A stretch of DNA of 64,000 nucleotides from CAWBOY01 sp963790585 (lineage in GTDB: Bacteria; Planctomycetota; Planctomycetia; Gemmatales; Gemmataceae), in assembly GCA_963790585.1 (NCBI GenBank), contig CAWBOY010000004.1, forward strand, positions 496,001-560,000, in the 5' to 3' direction. Every line of letters starts with the position of its first letter. Within the stretch, counting starts at the first letter, position 1. A model generated the notes under the pieces. It had not been told where the DNA came from and made no database searches. It saw nothing but the letters and a program-made list of their open reading frames with translations. The position numbers were made by a program, and so were the translations under genes. Below, piece by piece: positions 1 to 6,927 of this stretch.

Positions 1-45
1 ACCCCGGAGCTATTACACTTCTCGACACGGCCAAACTCGACAAGG

Positions 46-116
46 TTCGGGGAGAAGGGCTCGAACCTTCACGAGCAGCTTCAAAGACTGCCGGCCTACC
101 GTTAGCCGATCCCCGA
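46..116 (-). tRNA. tRNA-Gln (UUG)
   Basis: Reads as a 71-nt cloverleaf on the minus strand. The acceptor pairs are TCGGGGA/TCCCCGA with discriminator A, the anticodon loop is CTTTGAA and the T loop is TTCGAGC. The U1-A72 first pair is as in other glutamine tRNAs. No CCA is encoded. It is the last-transcribed member of the twelve-tRNA array visible in the window. Confidence 0.88.
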
Positions 117-117
117 G

Positions 118-189
118 AGTGCCCTGTGGGAATCGAACCCACCTAGCCGGTTTGGAAAACCGATGCCTTTGCCGCTCGGCCAAGGGCAC
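118..189 (-). tRNA. tRNA-Gly (UCC)
   Basis: The acceptor pairs GTGCCCT/AGGGCAC are perfect, the T stem GTGGG/CCCAC is complete and the anticodon loop TTTCCAA gives UCC. The discriminator is U, as expected for bacterial glycine tRNA. CCA is not encoded. Only one base separates it from the Gln tRNA. Confidence 0.88.
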
Positions 190-195
190 AAAGAG

Positions 196-279
196 CGGAA
201 GGGGAGGGAGTTGAACCCTCAAGGCTCATCGCTCGGCCGTTTTCAAGACGGCTGCCATCGCCAATTGGCTTGCCCTTCC
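196..279 (-). tRNA. tRNA-Ser (UGA)
   Basis: An 84-nt class II tRNA with a long variable arm, anticodon loop CTTGAAA (UGA), acceptor GGAAGGG/CCCTTCC-type pairing and discriminator G as usual for serine. T loop is TTCAACT. It sits 6 nt from the Gly tRNA in the same array. Confidence 0.88.
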
Positions 280-288
280 GTAACGAAG

Positions 289-360
289 CTGCGGCGGCAG
301 GAATCGAACCTGCGATCGTCTCCTTAACAGGGAGCGGCCTCACCATTCGGCCACACCGCA
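289..360 (-). tRNA. tRNA-Asn (GUU)
   Basis: Acceptor TGCGGTG/CGCCGCA with one G-U pair, discriminator G and U1-A72 match known asparagine tRNAs. The anticodon loop CTGTTAA gives GUU and the T loop is TTCGATT. All arms close normally. Confidence 0.9.
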
Positions 361-405
361 AATGCTGTCTGGTAGTCAGACAGTAGATAGTTGAAAGTAG
401 ACCGA

Positions 406-483
406 GTAGAGGAGAGAAACGAGTGTGGTCCCCTCACTCCTTTCTCTCCTCTACTCTCTATTTTTTGGCCTTCGGCCAAAAAA
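406..483. repeat. Nested palindromes inside the tRNA array
   Basis: The 123-bp spacer between the Asn and Pro tRNAs holds an imperfect inverted repeat (GGAGAGAAACGAGTG pairing with CACTCCTTTCTCTCC) followed by the perfect palindrome TTTTTTGGCC-TTC-GGCCAAAAAA at 461-483. It may act as a processing or termination element within the array, but there is no U-tract beyond the stem, so a role as a terminator is uncertain. Confidence 0.5.
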
Positions 484-558
484 TCAGGATGGTGGGATTT
501 GAACCCACGCTCTCCAGTTTCCGAAACTGGCGGATTACCCAGGCTTTCCTACATCCTG
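484..558 (-). tRNA. tRNA-Pro (CGG)
   Basis: Acceptor CAGGATG/CATCCTG is perfectly paired with C1-G72 and discriminator A, the proline pattern. The anticodon stem CCAGT/ACTGG encloses TTCGGAA, giving CGG. The T loop is TTCAAAT. Confidence 0.88.
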
Positions 559-564
559 AACGAA

Positions 565-635
565 TGCACCCAGCGGGAATTGAACCCACACAACCTGCAT
601 GGCGAGCAGGGAGGCTACCGTTACATCACGGGTGC
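565..635 (-). tRNA. tRNA-Gly (GCC), atypical
   Basis: Acceptor GCACCCG/TGGGTGC, T stem GTGGG/CCCGC and anticodon stem CCTGC/GCAGG are clear. The anticodon loop is TCGCCAT, giving GCC, but position 33 is C instead of the almost universal U. The discriminator is A, where bacterial glycine tRNAs normally carry U. A T at position -1 could pair with A73 to extend the acceptor. Either an unusual functional Gly tRNA or a decaying copy. Confidence 0.65.
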
Positions 636-637
636 AA

Positions 638-712
638 TTGGGACCCGAGGGATTCGAACCCTCACCACTCTGGTTAAGAGCCAGGTATGCTGCCGCTAAC
701 ACCTGGATCCCA
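638..712 (-). tRNA. tRNA-Lys (CUU)
   Basis: Acceptor TGGGATC/GGTCCCA with discriminator A, T arm GAGGG/CCCTC and anticodon loop CTCTTAA (CUU). The outermost anticodon-stem pair is C-A, a mismatch, and the first acceptor pair is U1-A72 rather than the G1-C72 usual for lysine. Confidence 0.75.
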
Positions 713-714
713 GT

Positions 715-786
715 TCGGCCCGGAGGGAGTTGAACCCTCGTCTGGCCCTTATAAGGAGCCGGCTCTGGCCGTTGAGCTACGGGCCA
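715..786 (-). tRNA. tRNA-Ile (UAU)
   Basis: The anticodon stem GGCTC/GGGCC encloses CTTATAA, giving UAU, which would read AUA directly. The T stem GAGGG/CCCTC and D arm are normal; the first acceptor pair is U1-G72 and the discriminator is A. Most bacteria read AUA with a CAU tRNA modified to lysidine, so a UAU isoleucine tRNA is rare. Confidence 0.75.
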
Positions 787-787
787 A

Positions 788-859
788 TGGGGCCGGAGGG
801 AGTCGAACCCTCACCTTACCGCTTAAAAGGCGAATACGCTGCCATTACGCCACGGCCCC
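788..859 (-). tRNA. tRNA-Lys (UUU)
   Basis: Perfect acceptor GGGGCCG/CGGCCCC, T arm GAGGG/CCCTC and anticodon loop CTTTTAA (UUU), discriminator A. The outermost anticodon-stem position is a T-T mismatch. Separated by 1 nt from the Ile(UAU) tRNA. Confidence 0.85.
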
Positions 860-919
860 AAATCAGAGGCGGACGTATCGGTTTCAATGGATATCGACGG
901 ACCATAATTTTTCCTCGAG

Positions 920-990
920 TAGTCCGGGATGGAGTTGCACCACCACCGGCGACGTATCAGATCGCCATGCTCCTGTTACACAACCGGACC
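920..990 (-). tRNA. tRNA-Ile-like (GAU), degenerate
   Basis: The acceptor GGTCCGG/CCGGACT has G1-U72. The anticodon stem GCGAT/GTCGC encloses CTGATAC, giving GAU. The T loop reads TGCAACT, so the invariant T55 of the TTC motif is G. The D arm is weak. It can fold as a tRNA but would score poorly, and it may be decaying or specialised. A normal Ile(GAU) gene would be expected elsewhere, usually in rRNA operons. Confidence 0.55.
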
Positions 991-1003
991 AGAAAACAAC
1001 CAG

Positions 1004-1075
1004 TAGCCCGTAGCGGAGTTGAACCGCTCTCCCCAGATTGAAAAACTGGAATCCTGACCAATAGACGAACGGGCC
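1004..1075 (-). tRNA. tRNA-Glu (UUC)
   Basis: The D-arm sequence GTCTATTGG is typical of glutamate tRNA. The acceptor is GGCCCGT/ACGGGCT (G1-U72), the T loop TTCAACT and the anticodon loop TTTTCAA gives UUC. The innermost anticodon-stem pair is a T-T mismatch. Confidence 0.78.
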
Positions 1076-1083
1076 ATTTACAG

Positions 1084-1155
1084 TGGGCCGGGAGGCGCTC
1101 GAATCCTCGTCTGCGGTTCTTCAAACCGCCGCTAAGCCGTCTCATCTACCAGCCC
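1084..1155 (-). tRNA. tRNA-Phe (GAA)
   Basis: Acceptor GGGCTGG/CCGGCCC, discriminator A, anticodon stem GCGGT/ACCGC enclosing TTGAAGA (GAA). The T stem GAGGA/GCCTC has an A-G mismatch at the 53-61 position that is normally G-C. First transcribed tRNA of the array. Confidence 0.78.
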
Positions 1156-1160
1156 AAACG

Positions 1161-1194
1161 AAAAAAGGCCGGGCATCTTTCGACGCCCGGCCTT
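1161..1194 (-). terminator. Rho-independent terminator (minus strand)
   Basis: A 10-bp stem AAGGCCGGGC/GCCCGGCCTT with a short loop is followed, on the minus strand, by a run of six T. It would stop a minus-strand transcript coming from the 1.2-2.0 kb spacer just before the tRNA array begins, although no protein gene lies upstream on that strand. Confidence 0.7.
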
Positions 1195-1199
1195 GAAAA

Positions 1200-1733
1200 A
1201 GGCACCTACATGTAAGTAGGCGGCGTCAGAAGCGCAGTGGATAACCGTTCGCCAGCGAGCCCGATTGGCCCGCGAAGCGGAATTCGGGAGTCCGGTCGGC
1301 ATTCCAAGATGGTCTTTCAGGTATCATTGTGGACTCGGGGAACATCTTGAGTACCGTCTAAAGGTAAGTGTTACGATGTCGTTGCCTTACATAGGATGGA
1401 CGAAGAAGGGACGACTAAGGTTCGCGGTCCTTGCGCGATTGTGCTCAAAAAAGTAAGATAAAGCGGCTGCTCCACGCAGTCGCTCGATGCCGGTCTAAAA
1501 GGCTTTCCGGAAAGCTCAGTGCCATGCCCACGCTTGCGTAGGCATGAACGTGCCTAAGGTTTCCCTAGCTATCACGCATAAGCCACAGGCGATTGCCTTT
1601 CATGCCCGCGTAAGCGCGGGCATGGACCCAACTTCCCGGACAGGCCGTAGGAACGCCAGCGCCGTTCTACGTCAAAGCCCATTTCCGCGCACCGCTGCTA
1701 AAGTTCAATTGGCTGGGATGGAATGCCGCCACA
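1200..1733. other. Gene-free spacer with palindromes
   Basis: No convincing protein gene is seen; the short ORFs here have no family-like features. Two related palindromes occur, CATGCCCACGCTTGCGTAGGCATG-like at about 1523-1545 and CATGCCCGCGTAAGCGCGGGCATG-like at 1600-1623, plus a short GGCTTTCCGGAAAGC hairpin near 1500. The minus-strand terminator at 1161-1194 hints at an unrecognised RNA gene read leftwards through this stretch. Confidence 0.4.
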
Positions 1734-1751
1734 ATGTTCCGCGCGGAACAT
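1734..1751. promoter_or_regulatory. parS-like 18-bp palindrome, copy 1
   Basis: ATGTTCCGCGCGGAACAT is a perfect palindrome, and the same 18 bp recur at 20162-20179. Against the parS consensus TGTTTCACGTGAAACA the central 16 bp match at 12 positions, including both TGTT/AACA ends and the central CG. Binding by ParB or any other protein is inference; it could also be a site for an unrelated dimeric regulator. Confidence 0.4.
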
Positions 1752-2020
1752 AGGAAAGCTAAGGCCGGTGCGAGGCCATAAACAATCTGTGCAATTTGCC
1801 TGGCTTAGGTTTTTCAACAAAGAATCCGTCCGCGCGGTTTTTTCTCTCATGGACATCCTTGCGACATGTCGATATTAGGGGGCCGAGGTTCGTCCGTCGC
1901 TGTTTGTGGCGATGGGGGCGGACCGCAATAGGTTGCAGGGGCTGACTCGTTCAGCCCTTGAGGAGGCAGAGGCTTTGTAAACCCGTTCATCCGAGTCCGC
2001 TTCGATCAGGAGGAATCGTC
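1752..2020. other. Upstream region of the surface protein gene
   Basis: No gene seen. The stretch contains a T-rich segment near 1810-1850 and a G-rich potential hairpin GGGCTGA-CTCGT-TCAGCCC at about 1938-1956, shortly before the ribosome binding site AGGAGG of the next gene. It presumably holds that gene's promoter, but no clear -35/-10 pair stands out. Confidence 0.3.
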
Positions 2021-2995
2021 ATGTCCAGCCGCCAAACAGATCCCAATCGAGGTCGCGCAGGGCGCAGCAATTTGAAACTCGAACAACTCGAGGACCGTTG
2101 TTGCCCAAGTACGTTAGCCAATTCCATCGTCGTTCAGGGGCACACTCTACTTATCAACACGGGGAACAAAACCGATCTCGTTACTATTCGTGACAACGGC
2201 AATGGCACGGTCGTCGCTTCGGCCGCCGGCACGGACGGTTCAGTCTCGGTGACCGGTAAGGCGATAACCGCGATTCAAGTCAATACCGGCAGCGGCTCGG
2301 ACAAGATCGATTACGCCATTACGAGCACGATGACGGCTACCGAGGCTATCAATCTCAACCTCGGCTCCGGCTCGAACCAGTTGAAGATGGATTTCACAAA
2401 AGGCGTCTCCGCCCCTAAATTGGCGATCACGCTCAACAGCCTCGTAAGCAAGCTGGGCGGCGATCAGGTCACCGCTTCCTTCGGCACGATCAACAATACC
2501 GCGCTCAATTTCCAGGCCAATCTGGGCGGCGGAAATGATCATTTTTATACGCTCTTCGGCGGTGCCTTGAACGGCACGGCAGCGGTCAATTTGAACGTGG
2601 CTCTGGGAAGCGGATACGAAGGTTCTTACGTTCAAGCTCAGGGCAATATCGCCCAAAACGCGAGCTTGAAGATCAACGAAACGGGCGGTCCTCAACCGGA
2701 TACGCTCCACGCCGACTACTCAGGCAAGGTCCTGGGGCAGCTCAGCATCGTGCAACGGGCTGGCGCCAACGGGGATCTCGTCGGGTCCGACGTGACCCTG
2801 GCTTCGGGCAGCACCGGTTCGTTTACCGATAACGAAATCGGGGGTTCGGGTGCCGACCTATTCGTCTTGCGTGTCACCGACAACTCGGGCCATTTGCATT
2901 CGCGCACGGCCTCTGTTTCCGGCACCAACGGAGACGACATGGGCATCGTCACCAGCAATGTCACTGTGAAGAGCGTCGATGTCACGTATGCGTGA
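2021..2995 (+). CDS. Surface/extracellular protein with LEQLEDR motif
   Basis: A protein of 324 residues. The chosen start is ATG with a strong AGGAGG seven bases upstream; an in-frame ATG at 1958 lacks such a site. Residues about 20-31 read LEQLEDRCCPS, the LExLEDR signature found near the N terminus of many large planctomycete secreted or surface proteins. The rest is rich in Gly, Ser, Thr, Asn and Asp, with repeated N-x-G-S-G-S type strands (for example NTGSGSDKI and NLGSGSNQL) that suggest a beta-helical or beta-strand repeat fold. No catalytic motif was recognised. It stands alone between repeat-rich spacers. Its role is unknown; attachment or envelope structure is a guess from composition. 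Confidence 0.8.
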   Translation: MSSRQTDPNRGRAGRSNLKLEQLEDRCCPSTLANSIVVQGHTLLINTGNKTDLVTIRDNGNGTVVASAAGTDGSVSVTGKAITAIQVNTGSGSDKIDYAITSTMTATEAINLNLGSGSNQLKMDFTKGVSAPKLAITLNSLVSKLGGDQVTASFGTINNTALNFQANLGGGNDHFYTLFGGALNGTAAVNLNVALGSGYEGSYVQAQGNIAQNASLKINETGGPQPDTLHADYSGKVLGQLSIVQRAGANGDLVGSDVTLASGSTGSFTDNEIGGSGADLFVLRVTDNSGHLHSRTASVSGTNGDDMGIVTSNVTVKSVDVTYA

Positions 2996-3056
2996 ATCGA
3001 TGTGTCATGCGAGCGGCGCGGGCTTATGCCGCGCCGCTCGCCTATTTTATTCTCTC

Positions 3057-4250
3057 TCACGCCCGACACATCGCGTGCTTCAACACCTTCCACGCCCCGC
3101 CTTCGGCCGAGCTGGCGACACATTGCGTGATGAAATTCATGCCATCCACTCCATCGGCCACGTTGGGATAGAGGCTGTTGGCACCGTCGAACTTTTGGCC
3201 GCTTGTGCGCGCGGCCATGTCGTTGAACGCCGCCGTGTAGATATTGGCGAACGCTTCGAGATAGCCTTCCGGATGGCCGCTCGGCGTGCGCGTGGCAGCG
3301 CCCGCATCAGCGCCGAGATAGGGACCGCCGGAGCGCGTGTAAATTTGATGCGGCTTGCCGTTGCAGCGGACGAGCATCCGGTTCGGATCTTCCTGATGCC
3401 ATTCAAGCGAGCCTTTGGTGCCGTCGACTTCGATCCAGAGGTCGTTTTCGCGGCCATGCGAGATCTGTGATGCCGTGACGGTGCCGAGACCGCCGTTGGT
3501 GTATTGAATCATCGCGGTGCCATAATCATCGAGAGCCCGACCGTCGACGAATGTCTTCAAGACACAGGAGATCTTGTTGGGAATCAGGCCGGTGACAAAT
3601 CGGCCGAGATTGTAGGCATGAGTCGCAATGTCGCCGAAGCAACCCGCGGCGCCGGAGCGCTTGGGATCGGTGCGCCAGCCGGCCTGTTTTTGGCCTTCGC
3701 CTTCGAGCTTGGTGCGCAGCCAACCCTGGATGTAAAAGGCCCGCACCGCGTTGATCTCGCCTAATTCTCCGGCTTTTATCATCTCCCTTGCCTGTCGCAC
3801 CAAGGGATACCCGGTGTAGTTGTGAGTCACCGCGAAGACGACACCGGATTTCTCGACGACCTTGGCCAGCTGCTCCGCCTGGGGGAGATCAAAAGTCAGC
3901 GGCTTATCGCACATGACATTGAAGCCGGCTTCGGCGAACGCTTTGGCGATGTCGAAATGGGTATGATTCGGGGTCGCAATGGAGACGAAATCGACTCGTT
4001 CGCCGACCGGCAGCTTAAGCTCGCTCGCGATCATTTCTTGATACGAGCCATAGGCCCGTTCGGGCTTGATGTCGTAATCCGGGGCCGACGCTTTCGCCTT
4101 CGCCGGGTCTGACGATAACGCTCCGGCGACGAGCACGGCGCGATTGTCTAAAACCCCGGCAATACTGTGTACTTTGCCGATAAAAGCCCCCTGGCCGCCG
4201 CCGATGAGGCCCATGCGAAGCTTGCGATTGAGTGGTGCGTTGACTGCCAT
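3057..4250 (-). CDS. Gfo/Idh/MocA family NAD(P)-dependent oxidoreductase
   Basis: A 397-residue protein; the ATG at 4250 is preceded by GGGAG at good spacing, better than an upstream in-frame ATG at 4274. The N-terminal Rossmann fold shows GLIGGGQG at residues 14-21, then ATPNHTH at 92-98 and CDKP at 114-117, the usual EKP-type catalytic lysine region with D in place of E. The C-terminal domain has GDIATHA at 206-212, where Asp and His are typical substrate-site residues. Members oxidise or reduce sugars, inositols and related polyols with NAD(P). The substrate cannot be told from sequence. It has no operon partners; neighbours on both sides are separated by palindromic repeats. Confidence 0.88.
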   Translation of the reverse strand: MAVNAPLNRKLRMGLIGGGQGAFIGKVHSIAGVLDNRAVLVAGALSSDPAKAKASAPDYDIKPERAYGSYQEMIASELKLPVGERVDFVSIATPNHTHFDIAKAFAEAGFNVMCDKPLTFDLPQAEQLAKVVEKSGVVFAVTHNYTGYPLVRQAREMIKAGELGEINAVRAFYIQGWLRTKLEGEGQKQAGWRTDPKRSGAAGCFGDIATHAYNLGRFVTGLIPNKISCVLKTFVDGRALDDYGTAMIQYTNGGLGTVTASQISHGRENDLWIEVDGTKGSLEWHQEDPNRMLVRCNGKPHQIYTRSGGPYLGADAGAATRTPSGHPEGYLEAFANIYTAAFNDMAARTSGQKFDGANSLYPNVADGVDGMNFITQCVASSAEGGAWKVLKHAMCRA

Positions 4251-4353
4251 GAGTGCGATCTCCCTGAGCTGCATCTGAGTTGTCGTTCGGACCTTGCTGA
4301 GACAATAGCAAGGGAGCAGGCGGGAATCACCTTTTTTTCGCGGTAATTATCAT

Positions 4354-4438
4354 CTTGGCGAGCCGGGAGCGTGGGTGACCGAAGTGCATTAAGCTCGCTT
4401 GAACTTTCTCCGGTCGCTCACGCTCCCGGCTCGCCAAG
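4354..4438. repeat. Palindromic interspersed repeat, family A
   Basis: Arms CTTGGCGAGCCGGGAGCG and CGCTCCCGGCTCGCCAAG flank a less regular centre that contains TGACCGAAG and CTCCGGTCGCTCA. The same arms recur at 6928-7012, 14153-14215 and 26568-26646. A REP-like element placed between genes. Confidence 0.85.
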
Positions 4439-4558
4439 ACCAGCAATCGCGCTCTGCTCGGCCCAAATCACGACGATTCCCTTGACACGCTGCGCGGATA
4501 CCTCTAACTTGATGCTTTCGTAGAGTGAAGATTGAGCGAATGAAGCTGGGAGGTCGAG

Positions 4559-4897
4559 GTGGCCGGTTTTTCCAACGAACGCATCCGCATCCGCATGGAA
4601 GCCTACGACTACGAGGTTCTGGACCGAACCGCGTTGGAGATCGTCCAAACTGCGGAACAGACCGGCGCGAAGGTTCACGGCCCCATCCCTTTGCCGACTC
4701 GGATTGAGCGCTATACCGTTCTCCGCAGTCCTCACATCGATCGCAAGTCGCGTGAGCAGTTTGAAATCAGGACCCACAAACGTCTCATCGACATTCTCCA
4801 ACCTACCGGCAAAACGATCGAAGCTCTCAATAAGGGCTTGAGTCTGCCGCCTGGGGTTGATATTAAGATTCGTGTCCTGGCAGGTTCGGCTAGCTAA
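4559..4897 (+). CDS. rpsJ: 30S ribosomal protein S10
   Basis: S10 is part of the small-subunit head and, in other bacteria, also the NusE antitermination partner. The 112-residue product has the typical core, from IRIRMEAYDYEVLDRT through GPIPLPTRIERYTVLRSPH to the RTHKRLIDI segment. The start is GTG, with GGGAGG six bases upstream; no ATG lies in frame. It opens the ribosomal cluster but is followed at once by a strong terminator at 4912-4952, and the rplC gene that normally comes next is absent, so S10 may be transcribed apart from the rest. The length is slightly above the usual 102-105. Confidence 0.95.
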   Translation: MAGFSNERIRIRMEAYDYEVLDRTALEIVQTAEQTGAKVHGPIPLPTRIERYTVLRSPHIDRKSREQFEIRTHKRLIDILQPTGKTIEALNKGLSLPPGVDIKIRVLAGSAS

Positions 4898-4911
4898 GTT
4901 GCTTACCAGTG

Positions 4912-4952
4912 GCCCGGCTTATCGAGCAATCTCGACCAGCCGGGCTATTTTT
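4912..4952 (+). terminator. Rho-independent terminator after rpsJ
   Basis: An 8-bp stem GCCCGGCT/AGCCGGGC, with an inner TCGAG-C-A-A-TCTCGA pairing possibility, is followed by TATTTTT. It lies 15 bases after the rpsJ stop and would uncouple rpsJ from rplD. Confidence 0.75.
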
Positions 4953-5074
4953 ACCTCGTGACGCGACAGTTCGACGTGCTCATGAAGTTCGGTACCCGGC
5001 ATGGGCGGGACCGAATTGTTGCTTTTGTGCCTGGCGCTCCAACTGAGTTCAGGCGATGAATTAGCGGTGGCTTT

Positions 5075-5713
5075 ATGTTGAAATTGAACGTCTACAACCG
5101 CCAGGGCGACACGGTCGGCTCCGTCGATGTCGATCCCGCGGAGTTCGGCGGCGAGGTCAATCGCCAACTGCTGCATGACGTCGTCCTCATGTATCTGGCG
5201 AATCAGCGAGCCGGTACGCATTCGACTCTGCGCCGCGGTGAAGTCGCGGGTAGCACGAAAAAGCTGTTCCGCCAAAAGGGCACCGGCAACGCTCGCGTCG
5301 GTCCGAAACGCACGAACAAGCGCCGTGGTGGTGGTACCTCCAAGGGCCCCAAGCCGCGCGATTACGAATACCACATGCCGAAGAAGGCTGTCCGCGCCGC
5401 GACGCGGATGGCAGTGCTGAGCAAGTTCCAAGATCAGGAAGCAATGATTGTCGACGAACTCTCGGTCAAAGAGATCGAGACCAAGCAGATCGCCACGGTC
5501 CTGAAAGCGCTCAAGCTCAAAGGGACGACGACTCTGCTCGGTATCGCCGAGTACGACGACAACCTGTTCAAGTCGGCCCGGAACATCGAAGGGCTTGAGG
5601 TGTTCCCGGTCAGCCAGTTCAACGCCTATACCGTGCTGCGTCAGAAGCGCTTGCTGCTTACCAAGGCGGCACTCGAGTCTCTCCAGCGGAAGCCTAAGGC
5701 CGAGGCCAAGTAA
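5075..5713 (+). CDS. rplD: 50S ribosomal protein L4
   Basis: L4 binds 23S rRNA and lines the exit tunnel; in some bacteria it also represses the S10 operon. The 212-residue protein carries the conserved LHDVVLMYLANQRAGTHST segment, the basic tunnel loop GSTKKLFRQKGTGNARVG at about 60-78, and the GGGTSKGPKPRDYEYHMPKK region. It is normally preceded by rplC, but only 177 bp with a terminator lie between it and rpsJ here. The gene is intact and followed after 11 bp by rplW. Confidence 0.96.
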   Translation: MLKLNVYNRQGDTVGSVDVDPAEFGGEVNRQLLHDVVLMYLANQRAGTHSTLRRGEVAGSTKKLFRQKGTGNARVGPKRTNKRRGGGTSKGPKPRDYEYHMPKKAVRAATRMAVLSKFQDQEAMIVDELSVKEIETKQIATVLKALKLKGTTTLLGIAEYDDNLFKSARNIEGLEVFPVSQFNAYTVLRQKRLLLTKAALESLQRKPKAEAK

Positions 5714-5724
5714 GGACGGGTACG

Positions 5725-6048
5725 ATGGAAGAAAAACTAATACAGGGCCGAGCGCGTGGCCCGAAGCTCGAAGCGCATCAGATAATCGTGCGGCCGCTCA
5801 TCACCGAAAAGAGCACGCATCAATCGACGCACCGCAATGCCTTTCCGTTCGAGGTCAACCTCTGGGCGACCAAGGAGGAGATCAAGGCCGCCGCGGAAGA
5901 GCTGTTCGGTTGCCAAGTCAAGAAAGTGCGGACGATGAACCGCGCGGGCAAGAAGAAGCGCTTCAAGAACCGGATGGGGCAGCTGTCGGCCTGGAAGAAG
6001 GCCATCATCACGCTCAAGCCGGATAGCCCGCCGATCGAGTTCTTCTGA
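5725..6048 (+). CDS. rplW: 50S ribosomal protein L23
   Basis: L23 sits at the tunnel exit and docks trigger factor and SRP. The 107-residue product shows the family core IIVRPLITEKSTHQS near residue 19 and KKVRTMNRAGKKKRFKNRMG, where a basic hairpin loop touches rRNA. The ATG follows AGGACGGG with normal spacing. It lies 11 bp after rplD and 14 bp before rplB, in the usual S10-operon order. The N-terminal 18 residues are a little longer than in Escherichia coli. Confidence 0.95.
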   Translation: MEEKLIQGRARGPKLEAHQIIVRPLITEKSTHQSTHRNAFPFEVNLWATKEEIKAAAEELFGCQVKKVRTMNRAGKKKRFKNRMGQLSAWKKAIITLKPDSPPIEFF

Positions 6049-6062
6049 GATTAAGGTGATTT

Positions 6063-6911
6063 ATGGGCATTCGCCAATATAAGCCAGTGACAGCCGGCCG
6101 CCGTCAGGGGACGGTGAGCGACTTTAAGGATTGTACGCATCCGAATAAGAACAAGCCGGAAAAGTCACTGCTCGCACCGATCACCAAATCGGGCGGTCGT
6201 AACAATCAGGGCGTCGTGACCTCACGGTTTCGTGGGGGTGGTCACAAACGCCGCTATCGAATCATCGACTTCAAGCGGAAGAACGACGGCATCGTCGCCA
6301 CCGTGCTGTCGATCGAATATGATCCGAACCGGACATCGCGGATCGCGTTGATCGAATATGTGGGCGGCGAGAAGGCCTACATCCTGGCGCCCGAAGGGCT
6401 GAAGGCCGGCGACAAAGTTTCCAGCGGCGACGATGTGGAGCCACGCATCGGCAATTGCATGCCGCTGCGGAAAGTGCCTCTCGGCATGGCGATTCACAAT
6501 CTGGAAATGCAGCCGGGCCGTGGCGGTCAGATCTGCCGCAGTGCGGGCACCAGCGCGACCCTCTCGGCTCGCGAAGGAAAATGGGCCCAGGTGACTTTGC
6601 CATCTGGCGAAGTGCGCCGCATCAGCTCCGAGTGCCGCGCCACCATCGGCTCGATCGGCAACGCGGAGCATATGAACCTTAGCCTGGGTAAAGCGGGCCG
6701 AAAGCGTTGGAAGGGGCGTAAGCCTCACAACCGCGGCACCTCGATGAATCCGGTCAGCCATCCGATGGGTGGTGGTGAAGGTCGTACAGCTGGCGGTCGT
6801 CATCCCTGCGGACCGACGGGTGTGTTGTCCAAGGGCGGGAAGACGCGCAATAAGCGAAAGCCGTCGAACTCAGCCATCGTTCGTCGTCGGCGCCCTGGTA
6901 AGCATCATTGA
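6063..6911 (+). CDS. rplB: 50S ribosomal protein L2
   Basis: L2 is needed for subunit joining and peptidyl transfer. The 282-residue product has the canonical start MGIRQYKPVTAGRRQGTVSD, the RFRGGGHKRRYR block, the PGRGGQICRSAGTSA segment and the C-terminal NPVSHPMGGGEGRTAGGRHP block, which contains the conserved histidine of the family. It is intact and follows rplW closely. Downstream lies an 85-bp palindrome and then a promoter-like pair before rpsS, so a transcription boundary may fall here. Confidence 0.97.
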   Translation: MGIRQYKPVTAGRRQGTVSDFKDCTHPNKNKPEKSLLAPITKSGGRNNQGVVTSRFRGGGHKRRYRIIDFKRKNDGIVATVLSIEYDPNRTSRIALIEYVGGEKAYILAPEGLKAGDKVSSGDDVEPRIGNCMPLRKVPLGMAIHNLEMQPGRGGQICRSAGTSATLSAREGKWAQVTLPSGEVRRISSECRATIGSIGNAEHMNLSLGKAGRKRWKGRKPHNRGTSMNPVSHPMGGGEGRTAGGRHPCGPTGVLSKGGKTRNKRKPSNSAIVRRRRPGKHH

Positions 6912-6927
6912 TAGAATTCGATGCTCC

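Noticed and set aside
1..45. Further tRNA at the left edge
   Set aside because: The minus-strand sequence may be the start of another tRNA, but it is cut by the window and no full arm could be assigned.
1265..1753. Small ORFs at 1265-1456 and 1544-1753
   Set aside because: No ribosome binding site, no family-like sequence, and the second overlaps palindromes.
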